Part shown: positions 42,102 through 53,174 of the stretch, piece after piece
Layout of the letters: every line of letters starts with the position of its first letter
Numbering within the stretch: position 1 is the first letter of the stretch
Assembly (NCBI RefSeq): GCF_038502225.1
Contig: NC_091292.1
Span: forward strand, 45,790,699-45,854,698
Source: Cherax quadricarinatus
Lineage: Eukaryota > Arthropoda > Malacostraca > Decapoda > Parastacidae
Direction: 5' to 3'
DNA: 64,000 nt
Translations under genes and position numbers: made by a program
The notes under the pieces: model-generated
Told to the model about the DNA's origin: nothing
Seen by the model: the letters and a program-made list of their open reading frames with translations, nothing else
The model's database searches: none

Positions 42102-43078
42102 CTGAACACTTCACCAACATCATCCCTTCCAGGGTCACTTTATTATGTTATGTGGATGACGTCCTCATAATAACTCCTAAACGTTTTGATGTGCAGAATC
42201 TTCAGGCAAAGCTCAACGCAGTTGAACCGGCTATCCAGTTTACTCTAGAAGAATAATCCAATGACAAGCTACCCTTTCTAGATGTCCTCATTCACAAAGT
42301 TGATAGCAATCTAAGATTTCAAGTTTACCACAAACCTACCAACAAAAATAATCTCACCCACTTCTATTCCAGTCAAGATACTAAAACCAAAAGAGGCATA
42401 ATCATCAGATTTTTCCGAAGAGCATACCGAATTTGTAGTCCTGAGTTTCTTGATGAAGAATGTACTTACATACACCAAACCTTCACTGATCTACATTTTC
42501 CTTCCTTTTTCATCAAAGACTGCAAGAAAAGACCACTTCAGATCAAAAATTCTCCACACATCAACACCACTCCTAACAAATTTATAATCCTTCCCAACAG
42601 CCAGGATGCACTAAACGTTTCCAAGGTACTCGCACCAACACTAAACGTTTCCAAGGTACTCGCACCAACTAACACTAGCGTCGCCATCGCATCCAGCACT
42701 TCCATAACGGATCTAATCAGGAAAAAATTGTACCACCATGAATCAGTCGATGCAGGAGTTTACACTATACCTTGTGGAGGCTGTGACAAGATATACGTAG
42801 ATGAAACAGCTAGGAACCTTGAAACACACCTCAATGTACACATTAACACATGTAGGAATGATAACTTGAAAAACACCTGCGTACAACACCGGAATTCCAC
42901 CAAACACCTCAGACGTAAATGCCTTGAATCATCATTAATCACCATTTCTAAAACAATCAAGCAAAATAAAGGCAGCTTCATCATTTCTCAAGTATTAGCA
43001 AAAATCCTCTTCAATCAAGTAAACCCTGCCACCACAAAGTCTCTGCTACACAAGAACACAACAGAGAAGAAACACTGA
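42102..43078 (+). pseudogene. Penelope-like RT C-terminus and GIY-YIG endonuclease
   Basis: It resumes after the hAT with EHFTNIIPSRV and LLCYVDDVLII, where YVDD is the catalytic box. A TAA near 42255 interrupts the frame after FTLEE; thereafter the frame is open to the stop at 43076. The segment LPFLDVLIHK and the RT thumb follow. The endonuclease reads GVYTIPCGGCDKIYVDET: the first motif is near-consensus, but the usual Gly before Glu-Thr is Asp and the conserved Arg is replaced. A 10-codon tandem duplication lies at 42610-42669. Confidence 0.88.
42610..42669 (+). repeat. Perfect 30-bp tandem duplication in the Penelope gene
   Basis: The unit ACTAAACGTTTCCAAGGTAC plus TCGCACCAAC occurs twice without change, at 42610-42639 and 42640-42669, repeating ten residues in frame (LNVSKVLAPT twice). 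Confidence 0.97.
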
Positions 43079-43337
43079 AACAGACCTTCTCATATATTTG
43101 TCTAACCTATTTTTATGTTACTCAAGTAATAGCTTTTACAACCTTTTACTCATGTGCAAGTTTATTGTTCTACCATATTGTATTACTACTACTATTACAA
43201 CTTATGTTACTACTACCACTAGTATTGCACCTCACTCTGAGCCTATACATACCCTCTGTGTCCATATACTGGAGAGCGAAACGTTGCCACAATAAAATAT
43301 CACATTAGTTGCATTTGTGTCCTTTTACTTTACACAT

Positions 43338-43830
43338 TGTCGGTAATTCTACTAACATTAATACAGGTCGTGTATACATACTGGGTTCTAGTGCTAAGAT
43401 TTTAGGTAATCAAAAGAGTGTCCTGTAATGTTTGAGTTTTAGGTGCAATAGGTCATGGTCAACTGTATCAAAAGCTTTTTATTAGTCTATGAAAAGTCAC
43501 AGGGAAAATTAATTTTTTCAACTGCTGAATTTATTAGTTAAAGCATATGTATAATAGCATTATTAGTACTTTTTTTCAGTCTGAATCCAAACTGGCAGTG
43601 TTGTGGGATACTAAGTAGGAGTAGACTTGTTTGTGAATTAATTTCTCGAAGATTTTAGATAGTAGAGGCAAGTCTGATATAGGCCTATAGCTGTTCAATT
43701 TAGCTGGATCAGTTAAGCTAGATATTGTTGTATAGTTATTTACATCAGTTGTGTCACCAGCTGACTTTATAACTCTTACTTTGTGGATTGTGGTAACTCT
43801 TTACTCTCAATATATGTATCAAGCTCACCT
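43338..43830 (-). pseudogene. LINE reverse transcriptase fragment, upstream half
   Basis: The minus strand reads YRPISDLPLLSKIFEKLIHK, then QVYSYLVSHN, a degenerate FGFR(L)KKSTNNAI and a diverged AFDTVDHDLLH segment, the fingers and palm of a non-LTR reverse transcriptase. The following part of the same gene is at 33080-33205, across the Penelope insertion. Frameshifted and dead. Confidence 0.75.
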
Positions 43831-44457
43831 ATGTATCAGTGAGAAGCATAAACCCGTAGGGGTGACACAGCTTGTGGGAGAGTCAGATGCAAGATAAGTG
43901 GTGATAAGTGTAGCTCCTTGGATCAGGATCCCTCAGGGTGATCCAGCTTGATGGATGGTATGTATCTCAAGCGGCGGTAAATCCGCAGGGGCGAGACACA
44001 ACAAATGAGACAAAATAAGAATCACTCTTTATTTATGGATTCAAAATAAGACAGGATAACTCCAGTTCCTGGGATCAAAATCCGTTACGGGCATAAACGC
44101 ACCTCAATGGATCACCACCACGTACGTACCACAAGCGGTAAACCCGCGGGGGCGAGAGACAGAGAGACAAACCAAACTTTTCACTGTTTACATGTGTGGT
44201 GATGCTGGCTGCACTGTGTTCCAACACTTGCACTTAATTATACAAATATTATATACAACTTCTATGATGTATTATATACATTACTTATAATATACCTCAA
44301 TCTTGTATGCACTAGTGCGATTTTGTCACATGCTAGGATATGCCTTCAACACTAGTGCAGGGATTTAATAAAAAAAAATTTTAATTTAAGGAAGAGTTTC
44401 AGAGGAAGTGTTGACTGGCGACTCCAGCTGTGAATCCGGATTTATTTTGACCCTTCA
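43831..44457. other. Noncoding; three related AACCCGNNGGGG motifs
   Basis: No frame or terminal repeats recognised. Three related motifs, AAACCCGTAGGGGTGACAC (43852), TAAATCCGCAGGGGCGAGAC (43977) and TAAACCCGCGGGGGCGAGAG (44139), are spaced at about 125-160 bp. A minus-strand AATAAAGAG signal lies near 44030. A decayed LTR in minus orientation is possible. Confidence 0.4.
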
Positions 44458-44474
44458 AGAACCTTATTCATTAA

Positions 44475-44514
<40 letters not shown>

Positions 44515-44519
44515 TTTTA

Positions 44520-44554
<35 letters not shown>

Positions 44555-46965
44555 TTATTAACACATCGGCCGTTTCCCACCAAGGCAGCATGGGCCGATA
44601 AAGAAAAACTTTCATCATCATTCACTCCATCACTGTCTTGCCAGAGGCATGCCCACACTACAGTTATAAAACCAACATTAACACCCCTCCTTCAGAGTGT
44701 AGACACTGTACTTCCCATCTCCAGGACTCAAGTCCGGCCTGCCGGTTTCCCTGAACCCCTTCACAAATGTTACCTTGCTTACACAACAACAGCACGTCAA
44801 GTCCTAAAAACCATTTGTCTCCATTCGCTCCTGTCTAACATGCTCACGCACACTAACTGGAAGTCCAAGCCCCTCGCACACAAAACCTCCTTTACCCCCT
44901 CCCTCCAACCTTCCCAAGGCCGATTCCTACCCCGCCTTCCCTTCACTACAGATTTGTATATTCTCGAAGTCATTCTATTTTGTTTCAATCTCTCTTCATG
45001 TCTAAACCATCTCAATAACCCCTCCTCAGCCCTCTGGATAATAATTTTGGTATTCCCACACCTCCTAATCTCCAAACTACGGATTCTCTGCATTATATTC
45101 ACACCACACATTGCCCTCAGACATGACATCTCCACTGCCTCCAGCCTTCTCCTTGTTGCAACATTCACAACCCATGCCTCACACTCATACAAGAGCATCA
45201 GTAAACTATACTCTCATACATTCCCCTCTTTGTTTTCATGGCTGTGAAGGCTTACTCAGCCCTGTAACAACTTTAGACAGTATTACCAAGGCTGGCTCCT
45301 CCTCAGGAAAATTAATGAATAGAAAACGAAATAATTCACAAAGATAAACACTTTATTATTTATTAAAGCAAACATAAAACAGTGAAACATGAAAGGTATA
45401 TCCTATTTGAAAAAATGAAAAATGAAATGAAAAAATGACATTTGAACTCAACGCTAATATATATATTGATAATGGGGTGTCTGGTGGAGGTTGACACCAT
45501 CTTGTAGAAATCGTAGCCGTTGTTGATGCTGTGTGTGGGGGGGTTGCAGGTGTTGGTGACAACCCAACGGCTCGTTCTTCACAGAGTATAGCCGTGAATA
45601 ATCAGTCCAGATGACAGGAAAGCAGGTTCTTTACCGCTGCAATGATGAGGGGTTACGTCCTGCAATGGCATACATGTACACAGGTAAGTAGATACAACAT
45701 GGGACGTCTCTGGACATTAGTCCGTCTCCTTCAATTCTTCTCTTTGGTTGGCAGGTGTCCCAATCTGTCATTCCAAGAGTAGTGCTGGGAGTTGTGAGTC
45801 GAGTGATTACTGTTTGGCCGGAGCCCCCACACGTCACCTTTCGGGGTGGGGGGGAGAAGGAGGGGAAGGGATAGTGGGAGCTAGACTGACCCTACCTTAA
45901 CAAGCAGCCGGCAATCAAATTATCACTTTCGGGGTGGGGGGAAAAAAGGGGGGGAATAGCGGGAGCTAGACTTACCCTACCTTAACAAGTAGCCGGCAAT
46001 CAAACTATTGTTACTATATACTCCCTCGCTACTCCTATCTATTGAAGTTTTCCCTCACAATGGCTGAAGTTCTTTATATCAGACTCCTCAGTGCACCACT
46101 CACCTTTTTTCCCTCGTCAATTCTGTGATTCACCTCATCCTTCATAGACCCATCTACAGACACGTCCACTCCCAAATATCTAAACACATTCATCTCCTCC
46201 ATATTCTCTCCCTCCAATCTGATATCCAATCTCCAGTACCTATTTTTTTTTGTTATCCTCATCACCTTACTCTTTCCTATACTTACTTTTAACTTCCTTC
46301 TTTTACATACCCTCCCAAATTCATCAACCAACCTCTGAAACTTCTCTTCAGAATCTCCCAAAAAGCACAGTGTCATCAACAAAGAGCAACTGTGATAACT
46401 CCCACTTTGTGTTAGATTCTTTATCTTTTAACCCCACACCTCTTGCCAACACCCGAGCATTCACTTCTCTTACTACTCCATCTATAAATATATGGAACAA
46501 CCATGGTGACATCACACATCCCAGTCTAAGGCCTACTTTTACTGGGAAATAATCCCCCTCTCTCCTACATACTCTAACCTGAGCCTCATTATCCTCATAT
46601 AAACTTTTCACCGGTTTCAATAACCTACCTCCTATTCCAACATCTGCCACAATGAATCCTATCCACCCTATCATATGCCTTTTCCAAATCCATAAATGCC
46701 ACCAAAACCTCTTTATCCTTATCTAAGTACTGTTCACTTATTTGTTTCACTGCAAACACTTGGTCTACGCACCCCTTACCTTTCCTAAAGCCTCCTTGTT
46801 CATTGCTATCCTGCTCTCCGTCTTACTCATAATTATAGCTCATAATTTACTCACAATTATAGCTCTACCACACATTTTACCAGGCATATTCAACAGATTT
46901 AGTCCCCTATAATTTTTACGCTTTCTTTTGTCCCCTTTGCCTTTATACAAAGTAACTATACAGAT
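44458..46965 (-). mobile_element. RTE-like LINE, decayed, split by a solo LTR
   Basis: On the minus strand, 44458-45242 is the 3' end (TTA repeat tail, 3' untranslated region, C-terminal coding such as RAEEGLLRWFRHEERL) and 46060-46965 is the reverse transcriptase part (GLRLGCVMSPWLF near 46500, LLFVDDTVL near 46365 with the FADD box altered to FVDD). The 5' end is truncated at about 46965. It has many frameshifts. Confidence 0.85.
45243..46059. mobile_element. Solo LTR, 817 bp, with 5-bp target duplication
   Basis: It starts TGTGAAGGC and ends CCCTCACA, so the tips TGTGA and TCACA are inverted, and it is flanked by ATGGC at 45238-45242 and 46060-46064. These are the marks of an LTR retrotransposon that lost its interior by recombination. 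Near 45838-46011 an 85-bp block (CTTTCGGGGTGGGGGG ... GGCAATCAAA) is tandemly duplicated. A minus-strand poly(A)-like signal near 45350-45362 hints that the element was in minus orientation. The superfamily cannot be told. Confidence 0.85.
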
Positions 46966-49000
46966 GCGACAGAGTGAACAGGCAAAAGGGGGTGGGATGT
47001 TGGCCTGTATATCGCAGAGTCACTTATTTGCTCAGAAATGCTAGATGCCTCAAATGATGTAGTTGAAGTTTTAGCAGTAAAGATCGAGAACCAAAATCTG
47101 GTCATTGTAGTAGTCTACAAGCCTCCGAATGCAACGTCCCAACAATTCCAGGAGCAGCTGTTGAAAATTGACCACTGTCTGGAAAACCTTCCAGCTCCTG
47201 CTCCCAACATCTTGCTCCTGGGGGATTTCAACTTAAGGCACCTAAAATGGAGGAATATAGCCAATAATGTTGTTGCAGTGATAACACCAGGAGGCAGCTC
47301 TGACGAGAACTCACACACACACGAGCTTTTAAATCTCTGCACAAAATTCACCTTAAACCAGAAAATAATAGAGCCTACTAGATTGGAGAATACACTGGAC
47401 TTCATCTTCACTAACAATGATGATCTGATACGAAATGTCACCATATCAAAAACAATATACTCAGATCACAACATAATCGAAGTTCAGACATGTATGCACG
47501 GAGCCCCAGATTGACAAAATGTGATCAGTCACGAGGGAGCCTTCACCAAATTCGACTTTAATTACAAGAACATAAAGTGGGACCAAGTAAACCAAGTCCT
47601 AAATGATATATGCTGGGAAGATAGACTAAGCAACACAGACCCCAACTTATGCCTAGAACAGATTAACTCTGTGGCACTCGATTTATGCTCAAGGCTTATT
47701 CCTTTAAGAAAAAGGAGGAGTAGATGTAAAATAGAAAGAGATAGGCGCTCCCTTTACAGGCGACGAAAAAGAATAACAGAGCGGCTAAAAGAGGCCAATA
47801 TATCTGCAATGCGTAGGGAGACACTGGTCAGAGAAATAGCAAACATCGAACTTAAGCTAAAGGAATCTTGTAGGAGTTTACCTGGAGAGAGTTCCGGGGT
47901 CAACGCCCCCGCGGCCCGGTCTGTGACCAGGCCTCATGGTGGATCAGGGCCTGATCAACCAGAGTGTTACTGCTGGCTGCACGCAATCCAACGTACGAGC
48001 CACAGCCCGGCTGGTCAGGTACCGACTTTAGGTGTTTGTCCAGTGCCTGCTTGAAGACAGCCAGGGGTCTATTGGTAATCCCCGTTATGTATGCTGGGAG
48101 GCAGTTGAACAGTCTCGGGCCCCTGACACTTATTGTATTGTCTCTTAACGTGCTAGTGACACCCCTGCTTTTCATTGGGGAGATGTTGCATCGTCTGCTG
48201 AGTCTTTTGCTTTCGTTGTGAGTGATTTTCGTGTGCAAGTTCGGTACTAGTCCCTCTAGGATTTTCCAGGTGTATATAATCATGTATGTCTCCCGCCTGC
48301 GTTCCAGGGAGTACAGGTTCAGGAAATTCTAGCGCTCCCAGTAATTGAGGTGTTTTATCTCTGTTATGCGTGCCATGAAGGTTCTCTGTATATTTTCTAG
48401 GTCAGCAGTTTCACCTGCCTTGAAAGGTGCTGCTAGTGTGCAGCAATATTCCAGCCTAGATAGAACAAGCGACCTGAAGAGTGTCATCATGGGCTTGGCA
48501 TCCCTAGTTTTGAAGGTTCTCATTATCTATCCTGTCATTTTTCTAGCAGATGCGATTGATACAATGTTATGGTTCTTGAAGGTGAGATCCTCCGACATGA
48601 TCACTCCCAGGTCTTTAACGCTGGTTTTTCGCTCTATTTTGTGGAAGGAATTTGTTTTGTACTCTGATGACGTTTTAATTTCCTCATGTTTACCATATCG
48701 GAGTAATTGAAATTTCTCATCGTTGAACTTCATAATGTTTTCTGCAGCTCACTGAAAGATTTGGTTGATGTTCGCCTGGAGCCTTGCAGTCAGGAATCGT
48801 GGGAAGAAATAAAAGCCATAAATGAAATCGAGAGAAACCTAAAGTATTTCTTTTCTTATGCCAAATCAAAGTCAAGAACAACATCCAGTATTGGGCCCCT
48901 ACTTAAACAAGATGGGTCCTACACAGATGACAGCAAGGAAATTAGTGAGCTACTCAAGTCCCAGTATGACTCAGTTTTAAGCAAGCAGCATACCCGGGTG
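46966..49000 (+). pseudogene. CR1/Jockey-like LINE endonuclease gene, interrupted by another LINE
   Basis: The plus-strand frame 47038-47514 reads VVVYKPPNATSQQF, NILLLGDFNLRHLKW (catalytic Asp of the GDFN motif), then ENTLDFIFTNND and TIYSDHNIIEV (the SDH motif), an EEP endonuclease. After a TGA near 47512 the linker continues at 47521-47867 (KFDFNYKNIKWDQ). A LINE family B fragment is inserted there; coding resumes at 48792 (ESWEEIKAINEIERNLKYFF) and ends near 49000 before the RT. Decayed and 3' truncated. Confidence 0.85.
47868..48791 (-). mobile_element. CR1-like LINE (family B) 3' fragment, 924 bp, with 7-bp duplication
   Basis: It is flanked by AGGAATC at 47861-47867 and 48792-48798. 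The minus strand encodes FNDEKFQLLRYGKHEEIK (48527-48733), then SLVLSRLEYCCTLAAPFK, HLNYWER, and the C-terminus IYTWKILEGLVPNLHTK ... RLFNCLPAYITG (47900-48283). One frame break lies near 48525 and another near 48325. The 3' end carries CCTCATGGTGGATCAGGGCC. It is 5' truncated inside the reverse transcriptase, and is fairly well preserved. Confidence 0.88.
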
Positions 49001-49210
49001 AGTCATGCATGGCAGCGTGTGTGGATTGTCTGGGATAGCCCGGGTGAGTCAGACCAGATGACTACTTCCACTCTTATTTTTACCGAGATTATTGCATTTT
49101 TACCGTGAACAAGCTTACTCCTGCATAATGTTCAGTTTCATGAATACTTTCTTTCTTGAGTAATTCAGTTACCTTTAAACTGTGTTAAGCAAGAGTTAGC
49201 CTGTTAGCAT
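49001..49210. other. Noncoding, nothing recognised
   Basis: Two copies of CCCGGGTGAGTCA(T/G) lie near 48993 and 49038. Otherwise no feature is seen. Confidence 0.4.
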
Positions 49211-49211
49211 C

Positions 49212-49700
49212 TATGTTCCTTGATAGACTGAGGACCCTGAATCTGCACTCTCTAGAAAGGCGTAGAATTAGGGAAGGCATGATTAAGGTGTATAAATGGA
49301 AAACGGGAATAAATAAAGAGGATGCAAATAGCGTGCTGAAAATATCCAACCAAGACAGGACTCGCAGCAATGGCTTCAAGTTGGAAAAGTTCAGATTCAG
49401 GAAGGATATAGGAAAGCACTGGTTTGGTAATAGAGTTGTGGAGGAGTGGAACAAACTCCCGAGTACCGTCATAGACAGTAAGACGTTGTGTAGTTTTAAA
49501 AATAGGTTGGATAAATACATGAGTGTGTGTGGGTGGGTGTGAGTTAGACCTGACTAGCTTGGTCTACTAGGTCTGGTGCTGTATAGTCCTTGTGGCTTAG
49601 CGCTTCTTTTTGATTATAATAATAATACTAGGTCTGGTGCCGCGCTCCTTCCTTAATTGGAAGTTACCTGACGCCAGCCTACCTCATTACTGATAGTGTA
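49212..49700 (+). pseudogene. CR1/Jockey-like LINE (family A) C-terminus and 3' end
   Basis: The frame ending at 49542 reads DRLRTLNLHSLERRRIREGM, KVYKWKTGINK, NGFKLEKFRFRKDIGKHWFG and VVEEWNKLPSTVIDSKTL, the end of the LINE family also seen at 9636. The 3' untranslated region follows (GAGTTAGACCTGACTAGC, then GTCTGGTGC). A 46-bp LINE-tail insertion splits the 3' untranslated region at 49580. The end near 49700 is approximate. Confidence 0.85.
49580..49625 (+). mobile_element. 46-bp LINE/SINE-tail insertion with 15-bp duplication
   Basis: Flanked by TACTAGGTCTGGTGC at 49565-49579 and 49626-49640. The inserted 46 bp is TGTATAGTCCTTGTGGCTTAG, then CGCTTCTTTTTGATTATAATAATAA. It is only the tail of a LINE or SINE, as at 50945-50988 and at the end of the SINE at 53009-53174. 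Confidence 0.85.
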
Positions 49701-50046
49701 TGACAATGACTAGAGATTAATTATTCACATGTTTGCCCATTATTCTTCTGACTTAGTTATTAAAATCTTTGATTAATGTCAGATGTGTGTCATACAAAAG
49801 TAGGGTGAGGACAATGTTATCCCTAAACACTTTCAATCCTATTTTTAGCAAAGTTAAGATTGGAATCTTCTATACCTGTTCTATTTGATTTGACGGTATG
49901 GATCCTGGCCCGGGTCTCTCCCAATTTGATGACCCGACATTGACTCCCTGGGAAGGGAAGTGTCGTTATTCTTTGCTCGTATATGCGTGGCAGTCCTTTG
50001 GTGGGAAGGGGGGGTTTCTCTCTGGTTCTATGGACAAATGTCCAAA
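49701..50046. other. Noncoding, mostly unassigned
   Basis: Only the block CTGGCCCGGGTCTCTCCCAA (49907) and GATGACCCGACA (49930) is recognisable; a similar GGGTCTTnnnCAGATGnTGACCCG arrangement occurs near 13396 and 53285, so it may be part of a dispersed repeat. Confidence 0.4.
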
Positions 50047-50831
50047 AAGTTAGTTTGCTCTAACGGCGGTTGGCGTGGGGTGCAATGGAGGTGTAAGGTT
50101 TCCAAGTCTCTGATGGCTTAAGTACACAAGATTTGCTGCCTCATCCTCCTGGGCCTGCCTCACTGGGGTCAGTGGGAAGTGTCTACGGCGAAAGGGCATC
50201 GTAGCTGGGCAGTCTAACAGGAAGTGCACCAGGGGTTTCGGAACCATCCGGTCACAAAGGGCACAGAGTTCCTCTCGTGCCCGTTCAACAATCTGCGCAG
50301 TGGTGGGATACCCTAAGCGTAGGCAGTGGATATGCACCCTCAGTTCTCTGGTCTGCGTCCGAATACTTGGAGGGGGCGCCCTGTGGGTCGCCCCGTCATA
50401 CCAGCGGCGGCTCCCTGAATTCCCAGGGTCAGGGAGTGGGCGCCTGGCCGCACTGGCATCCCACAGCATAATCTGGCTGTGGCTGATGGAGATTGCAGCA
50501 CACGGCTGTGCCTCGAGTGTTGCAGTCTTCGCAGCCTCATCTGCGGCATCATTGCCGGGGATACCCACATGGCTCGGGATCCAGTTGATGGTGGCTCTGC
50601 AAACTTGGGTCATGAGCGTCTGCAGGTCGCCCCAGATGGATGTGATTAAGTGTATGTTGTCCATTGCCTCTCTGTGCATAATTGCCTGGATCTCTGCCTT
50701 GGAATCAACATGGATGACGGGGGATGCTGATGGTCTGCAATTGCATGCTGCAGAGCTTGTTGGATGGCAATGAGTTCAGCCTTGAGTATGGTACAATGGT
50801 CCGGGATAGAATCTTCTTTCTCTTGGATCAA
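50047..50831 (-). pseudogene. LINE C-terminus with RNase H and CCHC zinc knuckle
   Basis: On the minus strand, 50646-50831 reads CTILKAELIAIQQALQHAI (RNase H catalytic Glu region). The following 50050-50679 reads INWIPSHVGIPGNDAADEAA (the His-Asp part of RNase H) and ends with a zinc-knuckle-like CALCD ... VHFLLDC. A frameshift near 50700 separates the two. An RNase H domain after the RT is typical of I-clade and some Jockey-group LINEs, unlike the other LINEs here. Only this end is present. Confidence 0.85.
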
Positions 50832-50944
50832 CTCATAAATTTATAAGGATATCTTCTTTCCTCTTTCAGTGGTAACCATCTGTGACATGAGAGGTAACTC
50901 CACCTGCCTTGGCATGCTTATATCAATCATGTTTGGTATTTACC

Positions 50945-50988
50945 ACTTGTGGCTTAGCGCTTCATTTTGATTATAATAATAATAATAA
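50945..50988 (+). mobile_element. 44-bp LINE-tail insertion with 9-bp duplication
   Basis: Flanked by GTATTTACC at 50936-50944 and 50989-50997. The inserted 44 bp is ACTTGTGGCTTAGCGCTTC, then ATTTTGATTATAATAATAATAATAA, only the tail of the LINE/SINE family at 49580. Confidence 0.88.
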
Positions 50989-50997
50989 GTATTTACC

Positions 50998-51518
50998 GTA
51001 CTTTCAATATTATACATAGTCATTCCTTTCTTAAAATACTTAGAGGCAGCAAACACTCTAAACACAAATGTTTTCCTCTACTACTTTCAAACTGAAAATG
51101 TATTTTAATCATTTTAATTTCTTAGGATATGTCACAACTTCCCACTCGTCCTTCATATTCCATCCTGAATAATTCTTCTTTCTACAAAGCCAATATCTGT
51201 TACAGAAAGTGTTTAGCATAACATATCAATAATACCAACAATATAGAGAGGTGTATTTTCAGTGATGGATTGAGGGAACTACTGCTGTACACTGCTGCAA
51301 TCTCATTCAGTAAAAAATCCTTAAAATTACATAAATACTCCACTGTCCTTAACATGAGATCCAAAACCATTGTAATTTTTTCACATATGGCCCCAAAATT
51401 TCTTCAGACTGATCCAAAAACAGTAGTTTAGAAGTCACACTATAACACGATTGTATGAAAGGATAGAGAAAGGGGAAATGTCCAGAAACTGCTTGGAGAG
51501 CAGAATCCTTCTGACTAA
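50998..51518. other. Noncoding, nothing recognised
   Basis: AT-rich sequence with no credible frame and no repeat that I could match to the rest of the window. Confidence 0.45.
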
Positions 51519-51660
51519 AGGACCCCAATGGAAATAAGTCTCTCTGTCTGACTTTTTTGGGTTATCCTAGGTTCTCTACACATATGCTGCTATGTATGAT
51601 AATTCTATGTAGCTGTATTTGTGTATACCTGAATAAACTTACTTACTTACTTACTTACTA
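51519..51660 (+). repeat. Dispersed retroelement 3' end with TTAC repeat tail
   Basis: Starting GGACCCCAATGGAAATAAG and ending in GAATAAACTTACTTACTTAC, it is a close copy of 28861-28990. The common 3' tandem tail suggests a LINE or SINE end. Confidence 0.78.
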
Positions 51661-51912
51661 AGTTGAATGCATTGGCAAAGTCTAATCTGCTCAGGGCTTT
51701 TTCATCTGATATGTTATTGATGCATACTCGTGCTGCATGGGCAGCTGCTTTACAGCCTTGTTGAACACCAAAACAGAGCTGTGTTGGTTTCAACATTGCA
51801 GCAGCCTCTTGACTCGCCATTCTCACTACAGTCTAGGCGACAAGGCGTCGAAGGGTGTTGCCAACTGCAATGGGCTTCATTACTTCATCCTTTTTCCAAA
51901 GGGCACATAGTG
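51661..51912 (-). pseudogene. LINE reverse transcriptase fragment of another clade
   Basis: The minus strand reads ASLCALWKKDEVMKPIAVGN, then TLRRLVA, one TAG, MASQEAAAMLKPTQLCFGV, QQGCKAAAHAARVCI and RLDFANAFNL. The run of motifs (PIAVG...LRRL, GVQ.GC.AA.HA, LDFANAFN) is a non-LTR RT fingers/palm of a type different from the other LINEs here. It is an isolated piece of about 250 bp; clade not resolved. Confidence 0.7.
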
Positions 51913-53008
51913 AGGCACCAAAGAAGAGAGGTGAAGGTTTATAAACTAAAGGAGGAGGCAGTTAGTGTACGTTATAAACAACTGATGGAGAACAGATGGG
52001 CTAGTGTGAGTAAAGGCAATGGGATAGAAGATGTATGGGGTAAATTTAAGAATATAGTGTTAGAGTGTGCAGCAGAAGTTTGTGGTTACATGAAAGTGGG
52101 TGCGGGAGGGGAGAAGAGCGATTGGTGGAATGATGATATAAAGAGAGTAGTAAGGGAGAAAAAGTTAGCATATGAGAGGTTTTTACAAAGTAGAAGCGAT
52201 GCAAGAAGGGAGGAGTATATGGAGAGAAAAAGAGAGCTTAAGAGAGTCGTGAAGCAATGCAAAAAGTGAGCAAATGAGAGAGTGGATGAGATGTTTTCAA
52301 CAAATTTTGATGAGAATAAGAAAAAGTTTTGGAGTGAGATTAATAAGTTGAGAAAACCTAAGGAACGAATGGATTTGTTAGTAGAAAATAGGAGAGGAGA
52401 GTTATTGAAAGGAGAGATAGAAGTATCAGGAAGATGGAGGGAATATTATGAGGAATTGTTAAATGCTGATGATGTAAATTTTGATATCCAATGTAATGTG
52501 TCTTGGTGTTATTGTGAACACCGATGATTATATATTTATTTAAGGATTCCTTCATGTTTTGTAAGGATGCATGTAAGCATGTTAGTATATAAACATTTTG
52601 ATTGTATCATAGGGTATTTAGTGGTAGGGTGTGGATGGTGTGGTACGGGAGGAATAGAGCCTTTATGATTGGAACTGAGTCTTGCTAGTAGAGATTTTGT
52701 AACCTGTAACCATACGTGTCTACCTATATATGTAGTTGTGCATAATTTAAAATGATCAGTGTAACTTGTCATAATAATGAGGCATTCTTGCCTGTTTTTT
52801 AACTAGTGGCACGTTTTGGTATTGTATATATAATGTAAGATCTTGCCTGGGGTGTCATTGCTTATATGTTGTTACAGATGTTTTTTACAAGTTCATTATA
52901 TATGATTAAGTGAATGAGTTTTTTTGATCTTGTGTATAGCCAGGTGAAGCTGGACAGTTTCACTTGGGGGGGGAGGGGGAAGGAGTGTAAGCAATCTCTG
53001 CAATAGCA

Positions 53009-53174
53009 CCCCTCAAGGAAGGTTCCTTGATGTTGGTGAGGGGCTCTTGATTTAGGGAATTGGATCTGTGCTCCAGTTCCCCGAATTAAGCCTGAATGCC
53101 TTCCACATCCCCCCCCCCAGGCGCTGTATAATCCTCCGGGTTTAGCGCTTCCCCCTTGATTATAATAATAATAA
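53009..53174 (+). mobile_element. SINE, 166 bp, with 12-bp target duplication and LINE-like tail
   Basis: Flanked by TCTGCAATAGCA at 52997-53008 and 53175-53186. It starts CCCCTCAAGGAAGGTTCCTT and ends GGGTTTAGCGCTTCCCCC, then TTGATTATAATAATAATAA. No reading frame and no clear tRNA-type promoter boxes were confirmed. The tail matches the LINE tail at 49580 and 50945, so it is probably mobilised by that LINE. Confidence 0.82.

Larger units (their letters stand above)
33206..43337 (+). mobile_element. Penelope-like element (PLE) split by a hAT element
   Basis: Its own sequence is 33206-34576 and 42110-43337. It encodes reverse transcriptase and a GIY-YIG endonuclease. The 3' end (GAAACGTTGCCACAATAAA near 43279) also occurs inverted at the 5' end (about 33211-33283), the terminal arrangement typical of Penelope-like elements. 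The flanks ACAGGTTGTATA (about 33191) and ACAGGTCGTGTATA (about 43363) may be an imperfect target duplication. The outer sequence on both sides is LINE reverse transcriptase. Confidence 0.85.

Noticed and set aside
50050..50831. Independent RNase H gene
   Set aside because: The zinc knuckle after it and the broken frame fit the C-terminus of an RNase H-bearing LINE.
53009..53174. tRNA gene or tRNA-derived head in the SINE
   Set aside because: I could not confirm A and B boxes or a cloverleaf by eye.
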